A stretch of 47,689 nucleotides of DNA from GCA-020343675 sp964462945 (GTDB lineage: Bacteria > Planctomycetota > Phycisphaerae > Sedimentisphaerales > Anaerobacaceae). This document shows positions 1 to 7,378 of this stretch, piece after piece. Below the pieces are notes generated by a model that ran no database searches, had not been told where the DNA came from, and saw only the letters and a list, made by a program, of their open reading frames with translations. Position 1 is the stretch's first letter. Each line of letters starts with the position of its first letter. The translations under genes and the position numbers were made by a program. The DNA lies in the NCBI GenBank assembly GCA_964462945.1, contig CAYWZW010000040.1, positions 1 to 47,689 of the forward strand, written 5' to 3'.

Positions 1-30
1 ATCTTACCGGATACCCTCTAATCCACAATG

Positions 31-51
31 GTACACTTTTCGGGGGTCACA
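31..51. repeat. Possible IS end or dispersed motif near the left edge
   Basis: A GTACACTTTTC stretch followed by GGGGGTCACA resembles the terminal motifs that flank IS elements or their scars. The 12-mer TCGGGGGTCACA (40-51) recurs in reverse orientation at 46756-46767, just outside the decayed RHS gene. The short ORF starting at 28 (79 residues, lysine/arginine-rich C-terminal half) reads out of this motif and resembles nothing I recognise, so I do not call it a gene. From here to about 336 I see no other feature. Confidence 0.25.
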
Positions 52-336
52 TCACTGGTACATGTACCTCTTTCAGCGTCGATTCTGGTTGTCGATAATA
101 GCAAATTTAACAAAGGAACTGCTCATCCCTATGCGCCATACAAAGATTTGCCAACTTCTGAGTGTGAGGCAATGAAATGTCGAGCGGAGGAATATAGAAA
201 GAAGAGTAGGAAGACCAGGATCAGCCGGCTATCAAAACTGAAGAAAGAGGAGATTGGCGAGAATTAACGCTATCCGGCGATTGGTTTATTAGTGGTTTAT
301 TAGGAACGTTTACCTGCTGGTAATATTGTCAGCGCC

Positions 337-543
337 TCAAAACAGCTTGGAGCTGCCGAGCAGGAAGGTGACGGGGCCGTCGTTGATGTTGGCGACTTGC
401 ATGTATTCGCCGAAGATGGCTTTCTCGACATGAGCGCCCTGCCGGATTTCTACAGGGTGCTTCAGGACAAGAACTCGAAGTGAATCAATCCCTGGGGACC
501 AAACGGCCCAAAGACGGCAGAGTGAAACCAAGTGCTCCTTCAT
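337..543 (-). pseudogene. Remnant of D-aminoacyl-tRNA deacylase (C-terminal part)
   Basis: The last ~30 residues read VEKAIFGEYMQV followed by NINDGPVTFLL, which matches the conserved C-terminal strand of Dtd, including the NDGPVT motif that lines the D-aminoacyl pocket. The intact family has about 145-150 residues. Here only 68 codons are open, the N-terminal half with the SQxT catalytic region is absent, and the first ~30 residues do not look like Dtd. I read it as a decayed fragment. A divergent short protein that chance resembles Dtd is possible but less likely. Confidence 0.45.
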
Positions 544-661
544 AGATAGAATAGGATTGTGCAGGCTCCGGCGGTACTGAGCCCGAATACAAAAGACCGA
601 GGGCTTGCTCTATGGGGAAGGACGATTCGTCCATCGTCCTTTCGTCTCTTCGTCCATCGTG

Positions 662-871
662 TTAGAGGCTCCTTTCGACCATTTCGCGCGTGATGATGAC
701 TCTGCCCTCGCTGCACACATCACACTTTCTGATGATGCGGTCAGGAACCTGCCGGCCGGTGGCAATCGGGCTTCCATCCAGAATGACCGTCGAACCAAGC
801 ACGTCTTCCAGATTGATCTCGTTGACGTGCCGGCCCGCGCCCGTACATTGTACGTTGATAATGTTTGCCAT
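662..871 (-). CDS. Small hypothetical protein with a CxxC pair
   Basis: A 69-residue cytoplasmic-looking protein that I do not recognise. It has no signal peptide or membrane segment. The C-terminal third contains KCDVCSEG, a CxxC pair that could bind a metal or be redox active, followed by a short charged helix. The start is supported by a GGAGAG ribosome binding site a few bases upstream of the ATG. It lies 79 bp downstream of the Gfo/Idh oxidoreductase gene on the same strand and may be the last gene of that operon. Function unknown. Confidence 0.5.
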   Translation of the reverse strand: MANIINVQCTGAGRHVNEINLEDVLGSTVILDGSPIATGRQVPDRIIRKCDVCSEGRVIITREMVERSL

Positions 872-950
872 CGTTTCTCTCCGTCGTAATTACCCTTGCA
901 TTCAGTTCATCTTATCCACTACTGACGATTCACGAAGACGTCTTTTGCCT

Positions 951-2222
951 TCACAGCCCCGGCAGTTCGTAGCCTTTTCGGTATTGCTTGGTCAGGTAGG
1001 TATTGGCCTCGGCGTCGTCGATGAATCGTTCTGTCTGGGCGTCGAATCTCAGGCGCCGGCCGACCCGCATGGCGATATTGGCCAAATGGCACAGAGCCGC
1101 CGAGTGATGGCCAACCTCGGCGCCGGCGTTCAGGTCGCTTGTTTTTCGGCTGCGAACGGCCTTGATGAAGTTCTCGGCGTGTGCGTATTCGCCGCGCGGG
1201 CCGCCCGGGCCGGGTTTGCCGTTCTTGAACGTCACCTGCCATCCGTCCCGGCCGATGGACAGCGTTCCTTCGTCGCCATAGAAGACGTCGCCGTTATCGT
1301 GCCCTTCGAGCCCGTACGGCGTCCACAGCCGCATCTCGTACATCAGATAGACGCCGTCATACTCGAACGTGGCGACCTGTGTATCGGGCGTTTCGTGGTC
1401 GTCGTTGTAGAACAACTGCCCGCCGCTGCACGAGACGGCCTTGGGCATTTCCACGCCGAGGCCCCAGCGCGCGATGTCGATCTGATGAATGCCATCGTTG
1501 CCGGTATCGCCCGTGCCGTAGTCCCAGAACCAGTGCCAGTTGTAGTGGAAGCGGTTCTTGTTGAAAGGCCGCTTCGGCGCGGGGCCCAGCCAGAGATCGT
1601 AGTTGACGTTCGGCGGCGCTTCGCTGTCTGCGACGCGGCCGATGGGTCCCCGCAGTTGGCAATTGATCGCCTTGGCCATGCGGACCTTGCCGAGCTTGCC
1701 CGAGCACAGGTATTCGATGGCCTCTCTCGTGCCCTCGGTGCTGCGGATCTGCGTGCCGTGCTGGACCATCTTGCCGTGCTTGCGGGCGAGGTTCACGAGA
1801 TAACGGCCTTCGGCGATGGTGTGGCTCATCGGCTTCTCGACATAGACGTCCTTGCCGGCGACAATCGCGGCGGCGGCCATCGGCACGTGCCAATGGTCGG
1901 GCGTGGCGATGCAGACGACGTCGATGGCCTTATCTTCAAGCATCCGCCGATGGTCGCCGTAGCCCTGGACGTTGATGTTTTGCTTTTTGAAATCTCTTAC
2001 CTGCTTATCCAGGACGTCCCCGTCCACGTCACACACGGCGACCAGACGCACACCGGGTACATCATGGAATTCGCCGGCGAGGCCCGAGCCCCGGCCGCGA
2101 ACGCCCGCGACGGCCACGCCAATATCATCGTTCGCGCCTCGCACCTTCGAGAACGGCAGCGCTAACGCCGCACCCGCCACGGCCGAATGCTTCACAAAAT
2201 CTCTGCGTGTGAAATTTCTCAT
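951..2222 (-). CDS. Gfo/Idh/MocA family oxidoreductase, TAT-exported
   Basis: A 423-residue NAD(P)-dependent sugar-type dehydrogenase. The N-terminus MRNFTRRDFVKHSAVAG is a twin-arginine (RRDF) export signal, as is common in planctomycete members of this family. The Rossmann fold follows (VAVAGVRGRG, a GxGxxG-type loop), then DVVCIATPDHWHV, the family EKP signature (VEKPMSHT) and the C-terminal alpha/beta domain with HQIDIARW. I chose the ATG at 2222, which has a GGGAGG ribosome binding site 6-7 bases upstream. The frame stays open to 2387, but those 55 codons read through an intergenic palindromic repeat. Substrate unknown. The DUF6807 gene upstream on the same strand suggests joint action on a carbohydrate or its derivative in the periplasm. 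Confidence 0.9.
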   Translation of the reverse strand: MRNFTRRDFVKHSAVAGAALALPFSKVRGANDDIGVAVAGVRGRGSGLAGEFHDVPGVRLVAVCDVDGDVLDKQVRDFKKQNINVQGYGDHRRMLEDKAIDVVCIATPDHWHVPMAAAAIVAGKDVYVEKPMSHTIAEGRYLVNLARKHGKMVQHGTQIRSTEGTREAIEYLCSGKLGKVRMAKAINCQLRGPIGRVADSEAPPNVNYDLWLGPAPKRPFNKNRFHYNWHWFWDYGTGDTGNDGIHQIDIARWGLGVEMPKAVSCSGGQLFYNDDHETPDTQVATFEYDGVYLMYEMRLWTPYGLEGHDNGDVFYGDEGTLSIGRDGWQVTFKNGKPGPGGPRGEYAHAENFIKAVRSRKTSDLNAGAEVGHHSAALCHLANIAMRVGRRLRFDAQTERFIDDAEANTYLTKQYRKGYELPGL

Positions 2223-2251
2223 AATTAACCTCCCTTCAATACAATGCCCAG

Positions 2252-2336
2252 CGTCATTGCGAGCGAAGCGAAGCAATCTCAAACCATCCGCAAGCTGGAG
2301 ATTGCCACGGCCTGCAAAACGGGCCTCGCAATGACG
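2252..2336. repeat. 85 bp imperfect palindromic repeat element (MITE/REP-like)
   Basis: The ends are a perfect 12 bp inverted repeat: CGTCATTGCGAG (2252-2263) and CTCGCAATGACG (2325-2336). Inside are second perfect arms, GCAATCTC (2273-2280) and GAGATTGC (2298-2305). The core GCGAGCGAAGCGAAGCAATCTC is a recurrent dispersed intergenic element in many anaerobe genomes. It sits between the DUF6807 and Gfo/Idh genes and could fold into a long hairpin in their shared transcript. Confidence 0.75.
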
Positions 2337-2383
2337 GCTCTGCAAATCGCACGTTAGGAAACAATAGCTCATTCTATCACGGT

Positions 2384-3400
2384 TCATTTAGCGAATTCTC
2401 TGAATCGCTCTTCAATCTGCTGCTGCGTTCTGATCCCTTCATAGACAATCACGAGAAACCTAAAATGTGCCGTCTCGCCTGGCGCGAGCGTGAGCCGAAG
2501 CGGGATGACTTTGTTCTTGCGAAACTCGCGGGGCTGCTGTCTTTGAAAATCGCCCTGGCCCAACGGATTCGCCGAGAACAGGCCGTAATCTCTCACGTGC
2601 CAATAGGTGGGGTAGTTGATGCTGGCCGGGTGGTTGAGGATCGCAACGCCGACGACTTTGCCTTCTTTCACGCCCTGCAGCGCCACCCATCGTGCTCGCT
2701 TGCCCCATATATTCTTTGCCGTCTGGTCGCCGTTGGAGTTGAAATATCTTCCGGTGCCCGAAAGCGCCTCCTGGGGCGGCGGCTGTCCAGCTTGCAGCAC
2801 AGCGCCGCCGTCACTCTCTCTCAGGTAGTCGGACACTCGAATTGCAAACATGCCTTCTTCAATATCTTCGAACAATACGGCTGTGTTTTTCGCCGTCAGG
2901 TCGATGCTAAAGTCGATGGCGTACTCATCGCCGTGCCCGTCCGCGAGGAACGTCATGGTCCTTTTTTCCTCCAGGACTATCTGCTGCTTATCGTCGATCC
3001 AATGGGCGATGGTTGTGAGCGTTCCCTTGCCGTCGTCGGCGGCCATCTGCGTTGTCTTTATGTGCCTGATCTGCGGCGGCACGGCGGTGTTCTTCCAGAA
3101 GTTGACGCCGTTCACCTGGTCCACGGCAAAGAAGATACCCACGTGATGGGCGTGGTCCGTGCTTGCGCCTTCGATTTCCACCAGCGGATAGCGCCGGTTC
3201 ACTTCGATGCCGGAAGGCGTTCGCACCGGAACGAGCACCGGCTTGGTCAGATCACCGCCGTAGAGGTAGCTGGTGAAAGGCTTGCTGGCAATGACAACGT
3301 CGATTCTGTTATCGCCCTGGACAAACTCCACCTGCGTCGGCGCCGCCCTCCCCTCGCCCGCAAGCACACATATCGACAGGACAAGAACCGCCTTCTTCAT
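2384..3400 (-). CDS. DUF6807 (PmoA-like) family secreted protein
   Basis: A 338-residue exported protein. The signal peptide is MKKAVLVLSICVLAGEG ending near RAAP. The mature part has the family motifs seen in planctomycetes: a stretch on a gained or lost carbohydrate-core context (YPLVEIEGASTDHAHHVG), TAVLFEDIEEGMFAIRVSDYL in the middle, and GVAILNHPASINYPTYWHVRDYG near the C-terminus. These proteins are usually labelled methane monooxygenase PmoA-like or DUF6807 and are not methane enzymes; their beta-rich fold and neighbours suggest a role in carbohydrate handling. Start at 3400 has an AAAGGGA ribosome binding site. The upstream in-frame extension to 3511 lacks a signal and was not used. 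It is divergent from the beta-helix gene. Confidence 0.8.
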   Translation of the reverse strand: MKKAVLVLSICVLAGEGRAAPTQVEFVQGDNRIDVVIASKPFTSYLYGGDLTKPVLVPVRTPSGIEVNRRYPLVEIEGASTDHAHHVGIFFAVDQVNGVNFWKNTAVPPQIRHIKTTQMAADDGKGTLTTIAHWIDDKQQIVLEEKRTMTFLADGHGDEYAIDFSIDLTAKNTAVLFEDIEEGMFAIRVSDYLRESDGGAVLQAGQPPPQEALSGTGRYFNSNGDQTAKNIWGKRARWVALQGVKEGKVVGVAILNHPASINYPTYWHVRDYGLFSANPLGQGDFQRQQPREFRKNKVIPLRLTLAPGETAHFRFLVIVYEGIRTQQQIEERFREFAK

Positions 3401-3618
3401 ACCATCCCTTTCATGCTGAAACCGCCGGCCATCATACCACGAATCCTTGCGGGAATCATCGAAAAGTTCCGATTTCACCGGCCGAAAGTCCGGCTGCAAG
3501 ATTTGCGCCAAATAAACATCAATTCGTTTCTATTCGAGCAAGATTTTGTTTATGATATGCCTGCAACGAAATATTGATGTGGCCTGCAAAATCGACTGCT
3601 CAAGAAAGGAGTATTGCC

Positions 3619-5418
3619 ATGGAAAGAAAGGTTGTGCTGGCGTTTGTCTGTATAGCCGTCACCCTGGGTGCCGAAGGCGCATCCGCCAGAGAGATTCACG
3701 TGGCCAAGACGGGAAGCGATTCGGGTCCCGGCGACCAGGCTGGTCCCTTGCTGACAATCAACAAAGCAGCGTCCATCGCTCAGCCGGCAGATACTGTAAT
3801 CGTTCACGCCGGAACGTATCGCGAGTGGGTCAAACCGCCGCGGGGCGGCACTGCCGAAGACAAACGCATCACCTACCGGGCGGCGCCGGGCGAGAAAGTC
3901 ATCATCAAAGGTTCCGAGCGAATTACCTCCTGGACGCAACAGGAGGGCTCGCCCGCCAATCCGCGTGGCGGGCAAGTCTGGAAGGTCGAGCTGCCTAACT
4001 CATTCTTTGGCGACTATAATCCCTACGCCCTGACGGTCTCCGGAGGCTGGCTGGATTACGGCCAGTGGCATCGTCGCGGCGACGTCTATCTCAACGCAGA
4101 AGCATTCTACGAGAAGCAAAGCGCCGAAGAAGTCCATCAAGCCGAGCAAACTTGGCATTGTCAGGTTGGCGACGAGGTAACGATCATCCGGGCGAACTTC
4201 GGTAAGGCCAATCCCAACACGGAGCTGGCCGAGATCAACGTCCGCGAGAGCCTTTTCATGCCGGAGGTCTCCGGCCTGAAATACGTCACCGTTGACGGCT
4301 TCGAGTTCATGCACGCGGCGGCGAACTGGGCGCCCCCGGGGCCGGAGCTGCAACCCGGCGCCGTCGGCCCGCGGATGGGAAAGCATTGGATCATCCAGAA
4401 TTGCACGATCACCAACGCCCGCTGCGTCGGCATAATCTTAGGACAGGCGCCGGGCGTGGATTACACCGACATCGACGCCTACGGGAACCACATCATCCGC
4501 AACAACGTTATCCGGCGCTGCGGGCAGGCGGGCATCGCCGGCCAGAAGGGCGCGACGCGATCGGTCATCAGCGGCAATCTCATCGAGGACACCAATTACC
4601 GCAAGGAGTTCGGCGGCTGGGAAACGGCCGCGATCAAGTTCCATAACAGCGTCGATACCGTCATCAGTGGCAATCTGATTCGCGGCGTCTATCGGCAGAA
4701 GGAAGGGGCCTTCGGGATTTGGATTGACTTCGGCAATCAGGGCATCCGGATCAGCGGCAACGTCATCTATAACACGCAGGCCGAGACCGTTTTTTTGGAA
4801 ATGGACCACGGCCCGACCCTTGTGGATAACAACGTCCTTATCGGCCAGCCCGTCAGGAGCAATTCGGAGGCGACGGTATTCGCGCATAATTTGTTCGTCG
4901 ATTGCGGGTACGAGTACAGTCCCGACACGAACCGCCGCTCCGGCTATTTCAAGCCGCACACGACCATAGACGCCGGACGCAAGACCGGCACCGCCCAGGA
5001 CGAGAAGTGGTTTAATAATATCTTCGTCCGGCGGGGACTCGATGACGTCAAAAATGCTCCGGGCTATGTATCAGATTACAACGTTTTCTTAGAGGGCGCC
5101 GCCAAGAGTTCCTTCGGCGACGAGCACAGCGTTGTTGATCCTTATGTCACCGGGCTTACCGTCAAAGATCATCCTTTGGGAGCCGCGATCACGTTTTCCA
5201 TGAACGACGCGCCGTTCCGCGTGCAAGGCCCGTGGGTCAATGCCGAGCTGGTCGGTGTCTTCCCGACTGTCGGGCAAACCATCGAAGACCGCAACGGCAA
5301 TCCCATCACCGTCGATACCGATCTCAACGGCCGCAGGTTTACAAAACCCGTCGCCGGCCCGCTGGCCAATCTCACGCAAGGCCAGAACGCAATTACATGG
5401 ACGTTTCGCAAATGGTAG
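3619..5418 (+). CDS. Secreted right-handed parallel beta-helix protein
   Basis: A 599-residue exported protein. A signal peptide (MERKVVLAFVCIAVTLG, cleavage after ASA) precedes IHVAKTGSDSGPGDQAGPLLT, the DUF1565-like first coil of planctomycete beta-helix proteins. Repeated 20-25 residue coils (NVIRRCGQAGI, NLIEDTNYRKEFGG, NLIRGVYRQKEGAFGI, NVIYNTQAETVFLEM) follow to about residue 450. The fold is that of polysaccharide lyases and related pectate/alginate-type enzymes, but I cannot identify catalytic residues. The start has an AAGAAAGGAG ribosome binding site (3602-3611), and a TATGAT -10-like box lies at 3551-3556. Its 3' end abuts a dispersed repeat. Confidence 0.85.
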   Translation: MERKVVLAFVCIAVTLGAEGASAREIHVAKTGSDSGPGDQAGPLLTINKAASIAQPADTVIVHAGTYREWVKPPRGGTAEDKRITYRAAPGEKVIIKGSERITSWTQQEGSPANPRGGQVWKVELPNSFFGDYNPYALTVSGGWLDYGQWHRRGDVYLNAEAFYEKQSAEEVHQAEQTWHCQVGDEVTIIRANFGKANPNTELAEINVRESLFMPEVSGLKYVTVDGFEFMHAAANWAPPGPELQPGAVGPRMGKHWIIQNCTITNARCVGIILGQAPGVDYTDIDAYGNHIIRNNVIRRCGQAGIAGQKGATRSVISGNLIEDTNYRKEFGGWETAAIKFHNSVDTVISGNLIRGVYRQKEGAFGIWIDFGNQGIRISGNVIYNTQAETVFLEMDHGPTLVDNNVLIGQPVRSNSEATVFAHNLFVDCGYEYSPDTNRRSGYFKPHTTIDAGRKTGTAQDEKWFNNIFVRRGLDDVKNAPGYVSDYNVFLEGAAKSSFGDEHSVVDPYVTGLTVKDHPLGAAITFSMNDAPFRVQGPWVNAELVGVFPTVGQTIEDRNGNPITVDTDLNGRRFTKPVAGPLANLTQGQNAITWTFRKW

Positions 5419-5431
5419 GGGCAACCCCGCG

Positions 5432-5580
5432 TGGTTGCCCTGGGCAGGCACATAGGCCTGCCCCCTGCGGAAAACATGGTGTGCTGGCACAACAGAAGCC
5501 ACAAATCCTGGGTCGTCGAAAAACGCCGAACAGTTTGAATTTCCAGCGTGACGAAGCCGATACCTGCCTGACGAAAAAGT
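5432..5580 (+). repeat. Dispersed ~145 bp repeat, copy 1
   Basis: It begins TTGCCCTGGGCAGGC, with a GGGCAGGC/GCCTGCCC hairpin, then GGAAAACATGGTGTGCTGGC, a central variable part, and ends near CTGACGAAAAAGTGC. Copy 2 at 5888-6035 has the same order of blocks with point and small indel differences. It starts a few bases after the beta-helix stop codon. Confidence 0.7.
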
Positions 5581-5596
5581 GCCGCAAAGGATAGCT

Positions 5597-5624
5597 TTGA
5601 AAATAGCCGGCAAATGTGTATAAT
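5597..5624 (+). promoter_or_regulatory. Predicted sigma70-type promoter of the TA remnant
   Basis: TTGAAA (5597-5602), a 16 bp spacer and a perfect TATAAT (5619-5624) lie directly upstream of the PIN stub ATG at 5631. If the start site is typical, the leader would be almost absent. Confidence 0.55.
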
Positions 5625-5630
5625 GCAAGT

Positions 5631-5693
5631 ATGCAAACGGTTTATATTGAAACGTCGATTGTGAGCTATATGGCGATGAACGATGAAAAATGA
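5631..5693 (+). pseudogene. Truncated PIN-domain (VapC-like) toxin stub
   Basis: Twenty codons, MQTVYIETSIVSYMA followed by MNDEK and a stop. The first 15 residues match the N-terminal strand of the PIN ribonucleases often annotated as VapC-like, with the first acidic catalytic position as E7 (YIETSIVSY type). The remaining ~130 residues are missing. The stop codon at 5691 overlaps the start region of the antitoxin-like gene (ATG at 5683), so an internal deletion that brought the toxin start against the antitoxin is the simplest reading. Confidence 0.6.
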
Positions 5694-5886
5694 GATTCTG
5701 CAGGAAGTCTGGCGAAACCGGGACGAGTTTTCCAGAGAGCATAAGCACGATATCAAAGCAATGGTTGCCGCGTTACAGGAAATGGAGAAACACCCCCTCA
5801 CTGGAACGGTTGATCGCCGCGGCCAGACACCCGTTGGGCTGTCCGGTCATAAGAAAAAGAACACCGGACGGCGTGGTTGCAGATAA
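5683..5886 (+). CDS. Antitoxin-like protein of a PIN toxin pair
   Basis: A 67-residue protein starting MKNEILQEVWRNRDEF and continuing REHKHDIKAMVAALQEMEK. This is the pattern of the small helical proteins coded next to MxTVYIETSIVSY-type PIN toxins (EVWRxRDxF, HDxxxMVxxLxxxE), presumed antitoxins. The last ~13 residues (HKKKNTGRRGCR) run into the second copy of the dispersed repeat and probably are not native. With the toxin reduced to a stub it would be an orphan antitoxin, perhaps no longer functional. I see no separate ribosome binding site, which fits coupling to the stub. Confidence 0.55.
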   Translation: MKNEILQEVWRNRDEFSREHKHDIKAMVAALQEMEKHPLTGTVDRRGQTPVGLSGHKKKNTGRRGCR

Positions 5887-5887
5887 G

Positions 5888-6035
5888 TTGCCCTGGGCAG
5901 GCATATAAGCCTGCCCCTACGGAAAACGTGGTGTGCCGGCGAAAAAAATGGCAAAGTTCGGGCTGGCAGACCGAACCGAGTATCTTGAATTCTCAAGGTG
6001 GGACTGGTATTCTGCCGAAAATGAGATCGAGTTGT
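5888..6035 (+). repeat. Dispersed ~145 bp repeat, copy 2
   Basis: Starts TTGCCCTGGGCAGGC with a GGGCAGGC/GCCTGCCC hairpin and continues GGAAAACGTGGTGTGCCGGC, in the same direction as copy 1 at 5432-5580. The two copies bracket the toxin stub and antitoxin. The copies are clearly diverged, so the duplication is not recent. Confidence 0.7.
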
Positions 6036-6091
6036 GCGAACGAGCACAACAACAGAGAAGATGCTCATCACTTTTGCCGGAGGGAATTGAA

Positions 6092-7021
6092 ATGAGGCGA
6101 AAAAGACATTTCTATGTGATCTTAGCCCTGATGTTTTTCGTGGTCGGATGCGAGAAAAAGGAACCTGCCACGCCGGAAGCACTGTGCCAAGCTGCCGAGT
6201 CAGGCAACATCAAGAGTGTTCGGAAACTCATTGGAGGTGGTGTTGATGTTAATGTCAAGATCAACGCAGACCTTGCTCCCTTGCACTATGCGGCGATGTC
6301 TGGGCACAAGGATGTGGCTGAACTGCTGCTTGCCAAAGGCGCTGAGATAGACGCAAGGGACCGATACGGCGAAACGCCACTGTTCCTCGCGCTGGGCGAC
6401 GGACACAAAGCCGTGGCGAAAGCCCTTGTGGCCCGCGGCGCTGACGTCAATGCAATGGATCAGACTGGCTATATGCCGCTCCTTTTGGCGTTCCGCTGTG
6501 ACGACGGAGAGATGGCTGAGCTTCTCATTGAAAAAGGTGCTGTTGTGGATATACCAACCCCACAGCGCCCGTGGCTCCGGCACGGGGGCCCTCTTATGCC
6601 GCATCCCTTGGGATGGTGGAAGAGGCCGCTGCACTACGCTGCCATGTTTGGGTACGAGAAGGTAGCTGAACTGCTGATTGCCAAAGGCGCCGACGTCAAT
6701 GCACAGGACTTTGAGCGAGGTACACCTTTACACGAAGCGGCTTCGCAAGGTCGCAAAGAGGTGGCAGAAATGCTTATCTCCAAAGGTGCCCAGGTCAACG
6801 CGAGGGACAAGAAGGGAAACACACCTCTGCACCACGCGGCACATGGGGGCCACAAGAATGTAGTCGAGTTGCTGATCGCCAATGGTGCGGACATCAACGC
6901 AAAGACCGAAGACAGCCAAACTCCGATGGACATTGCACTCGACGCCGGCTACAGTGGCATTGTAGAACTTCTCCGCTCTGCCGGTGGTGAACTCGGCGTA
7001 AAGGACGACGGAGCCAGATAG
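6092..7021 (+). CDS. Ankyrin-repeat lipoprotein
   Basis: A 309-residue protein. The N-terminus MRRKRHFYVILALMFFVVGC is a lipoprotein signal with the lipobox VVGC (Cys20). About eight ankyrin repeats follow (repeat core TPLHxAAxxGHKxVxELLxxxGADVNA), from ~residue 27 to 295, with a ~20-residue insertion rich in Pro, His and Trp between repeats 4 and 5. It would sit on the periplasmic side of a membrane and mediate protein-protein contacts; partner unknown. The ATG at 6092 has an AGGGA ribosome binding site. The frame is open from 5933, but that extension is repeat sequence. It is alone between repeat copy 2 and a hairpin. Confidence 0.85.
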   Translation: MRRKRHFYVILALMFFVVGCEKKEPATPEALCQAAESGNIKSVRKLIGGGVDVNVKINADLAPLHYAAMSGHKDVAELLLAKGAEIDARDRYGETPLFLALGDGHKAVAKALVARGADVNAMDQTGYMPLLLAFRCDDGEMAELLIEKGAVVDIPTPQRPWLRHGGPLMPHPLGWWKRPLHYAAMFGYEKVAELLIAKGADVNAQDFERGTPLHEAASQGRKEVAEMLISKGAQVNARDKKGNTPLHHAAHGGHKNVVELLIANGADINAKTEDSQTPMDIALDAGYSGIVELLRSAGGELGVKDDGAR

Positions 7022-7064
7022 CCGGAATTGGTGCGATTTATCGTACCCTACTGGTTGAGAGAAC

Positions 7065-7082
7065 GGTGGGGCAAGCCCCACC
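7065..7082 (+). terminator. GC-rich hairpin after the ankyrin gene
   Basis: GGTGGGGC-AA-GCCCCACC is an 8 bp perfect stem 44 bp after the ankyrin stop. It is followed by CTACCTTTCTG, not a clean T-run. It may act as a terminator, but it is also the reverse-orientation core of the dispersed GTAGGGTGGG repeats seen at 30778 and 33697. Confidence 0.4.
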
Positions 7083-7203
7083 CTACCTTTCTGCTGGGGG
7101 CTTTTTGGGGAAGTGGGGCGAGTAGAGCAGGCGGTCTTTGCGGATGGCTAATTCGCCGTTGGAGACAAACGGTTCGCCGCGCTGCGAAAGGTGTTCGACC
7201 ATG
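7083..7203 (-). pseudogene. Short coding remnant downstream of the PQQ gene
   Basis: On the minus strand the frame from the ATG near 7201 reads MVEHLSQRGEPFVSNGELAI and then RKDRLLYSPHFPKK before a TAG. It has the composition of a C-terminal strand of a PQQ/beta-propeller protein. It is cut off from the large PQQ gene by ~160 bp of dispersed repeat sequence. I take it as the tail of a lost or interrupted gene; this is tentative. Confidence 0.3.
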
Positions 7204-7378
7204 CTTTTGCCACAAAGTCACCAAGACACCAAGGATTTGCGATTGCAGATTGTGGCGAGGCCGTCCCGGCCTTGCGTCGCGCTGGCATCTTGCCAGCGGT
7301 AGGGAACAAGGGCAATCCGGCAGACCTGCCGGATCGCCACATCGAAAATCATAAATCGACAATCACATTTGTGCCTTT
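7204..7378. repeat. Composite dispersed repeat between PQQ gene and remnant
   Basis: Contains the AAAGTCACCAAGACACCAAGG, TTGCGATTGCAGATTG, GGCATCTTGCCAGC and AATCCGGCAGACCTGCCGGATT blocks and ends in CTTTGTGCCTTCGTGG. The CCGGCAGACCTGCCGG part is a strong palindrome. Similar blocks (CACGAAGGCAC) recur at about 30530. The last codons of the PQQ gene (SHEGTKAQM) are read from this sequence, so the repeat has replaced the native 3' end. The rest of 7022-7362 holds no gene I can support beyond the remnant. Confidence 0.55.

Noticed and set aside
28..267. 79-codon ORF at the left edge
   Set aside because: Starts in a possible IS end, matches no family I know and has no ribosome binding site.
690..2165. 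A 491-codon plus-strand frame opposite the Gfo/Idh gene
   Set aside because: It is the antisense shadow of a clear enzyme gene in high-GC DNA, with no family motifs.
2465..3577. A 370-codon plus-strand frame opposite the DUF6807 gene
   Set aside because: Antisense shadow; the minus-strand protein has a signal peptide and conserved motifs.
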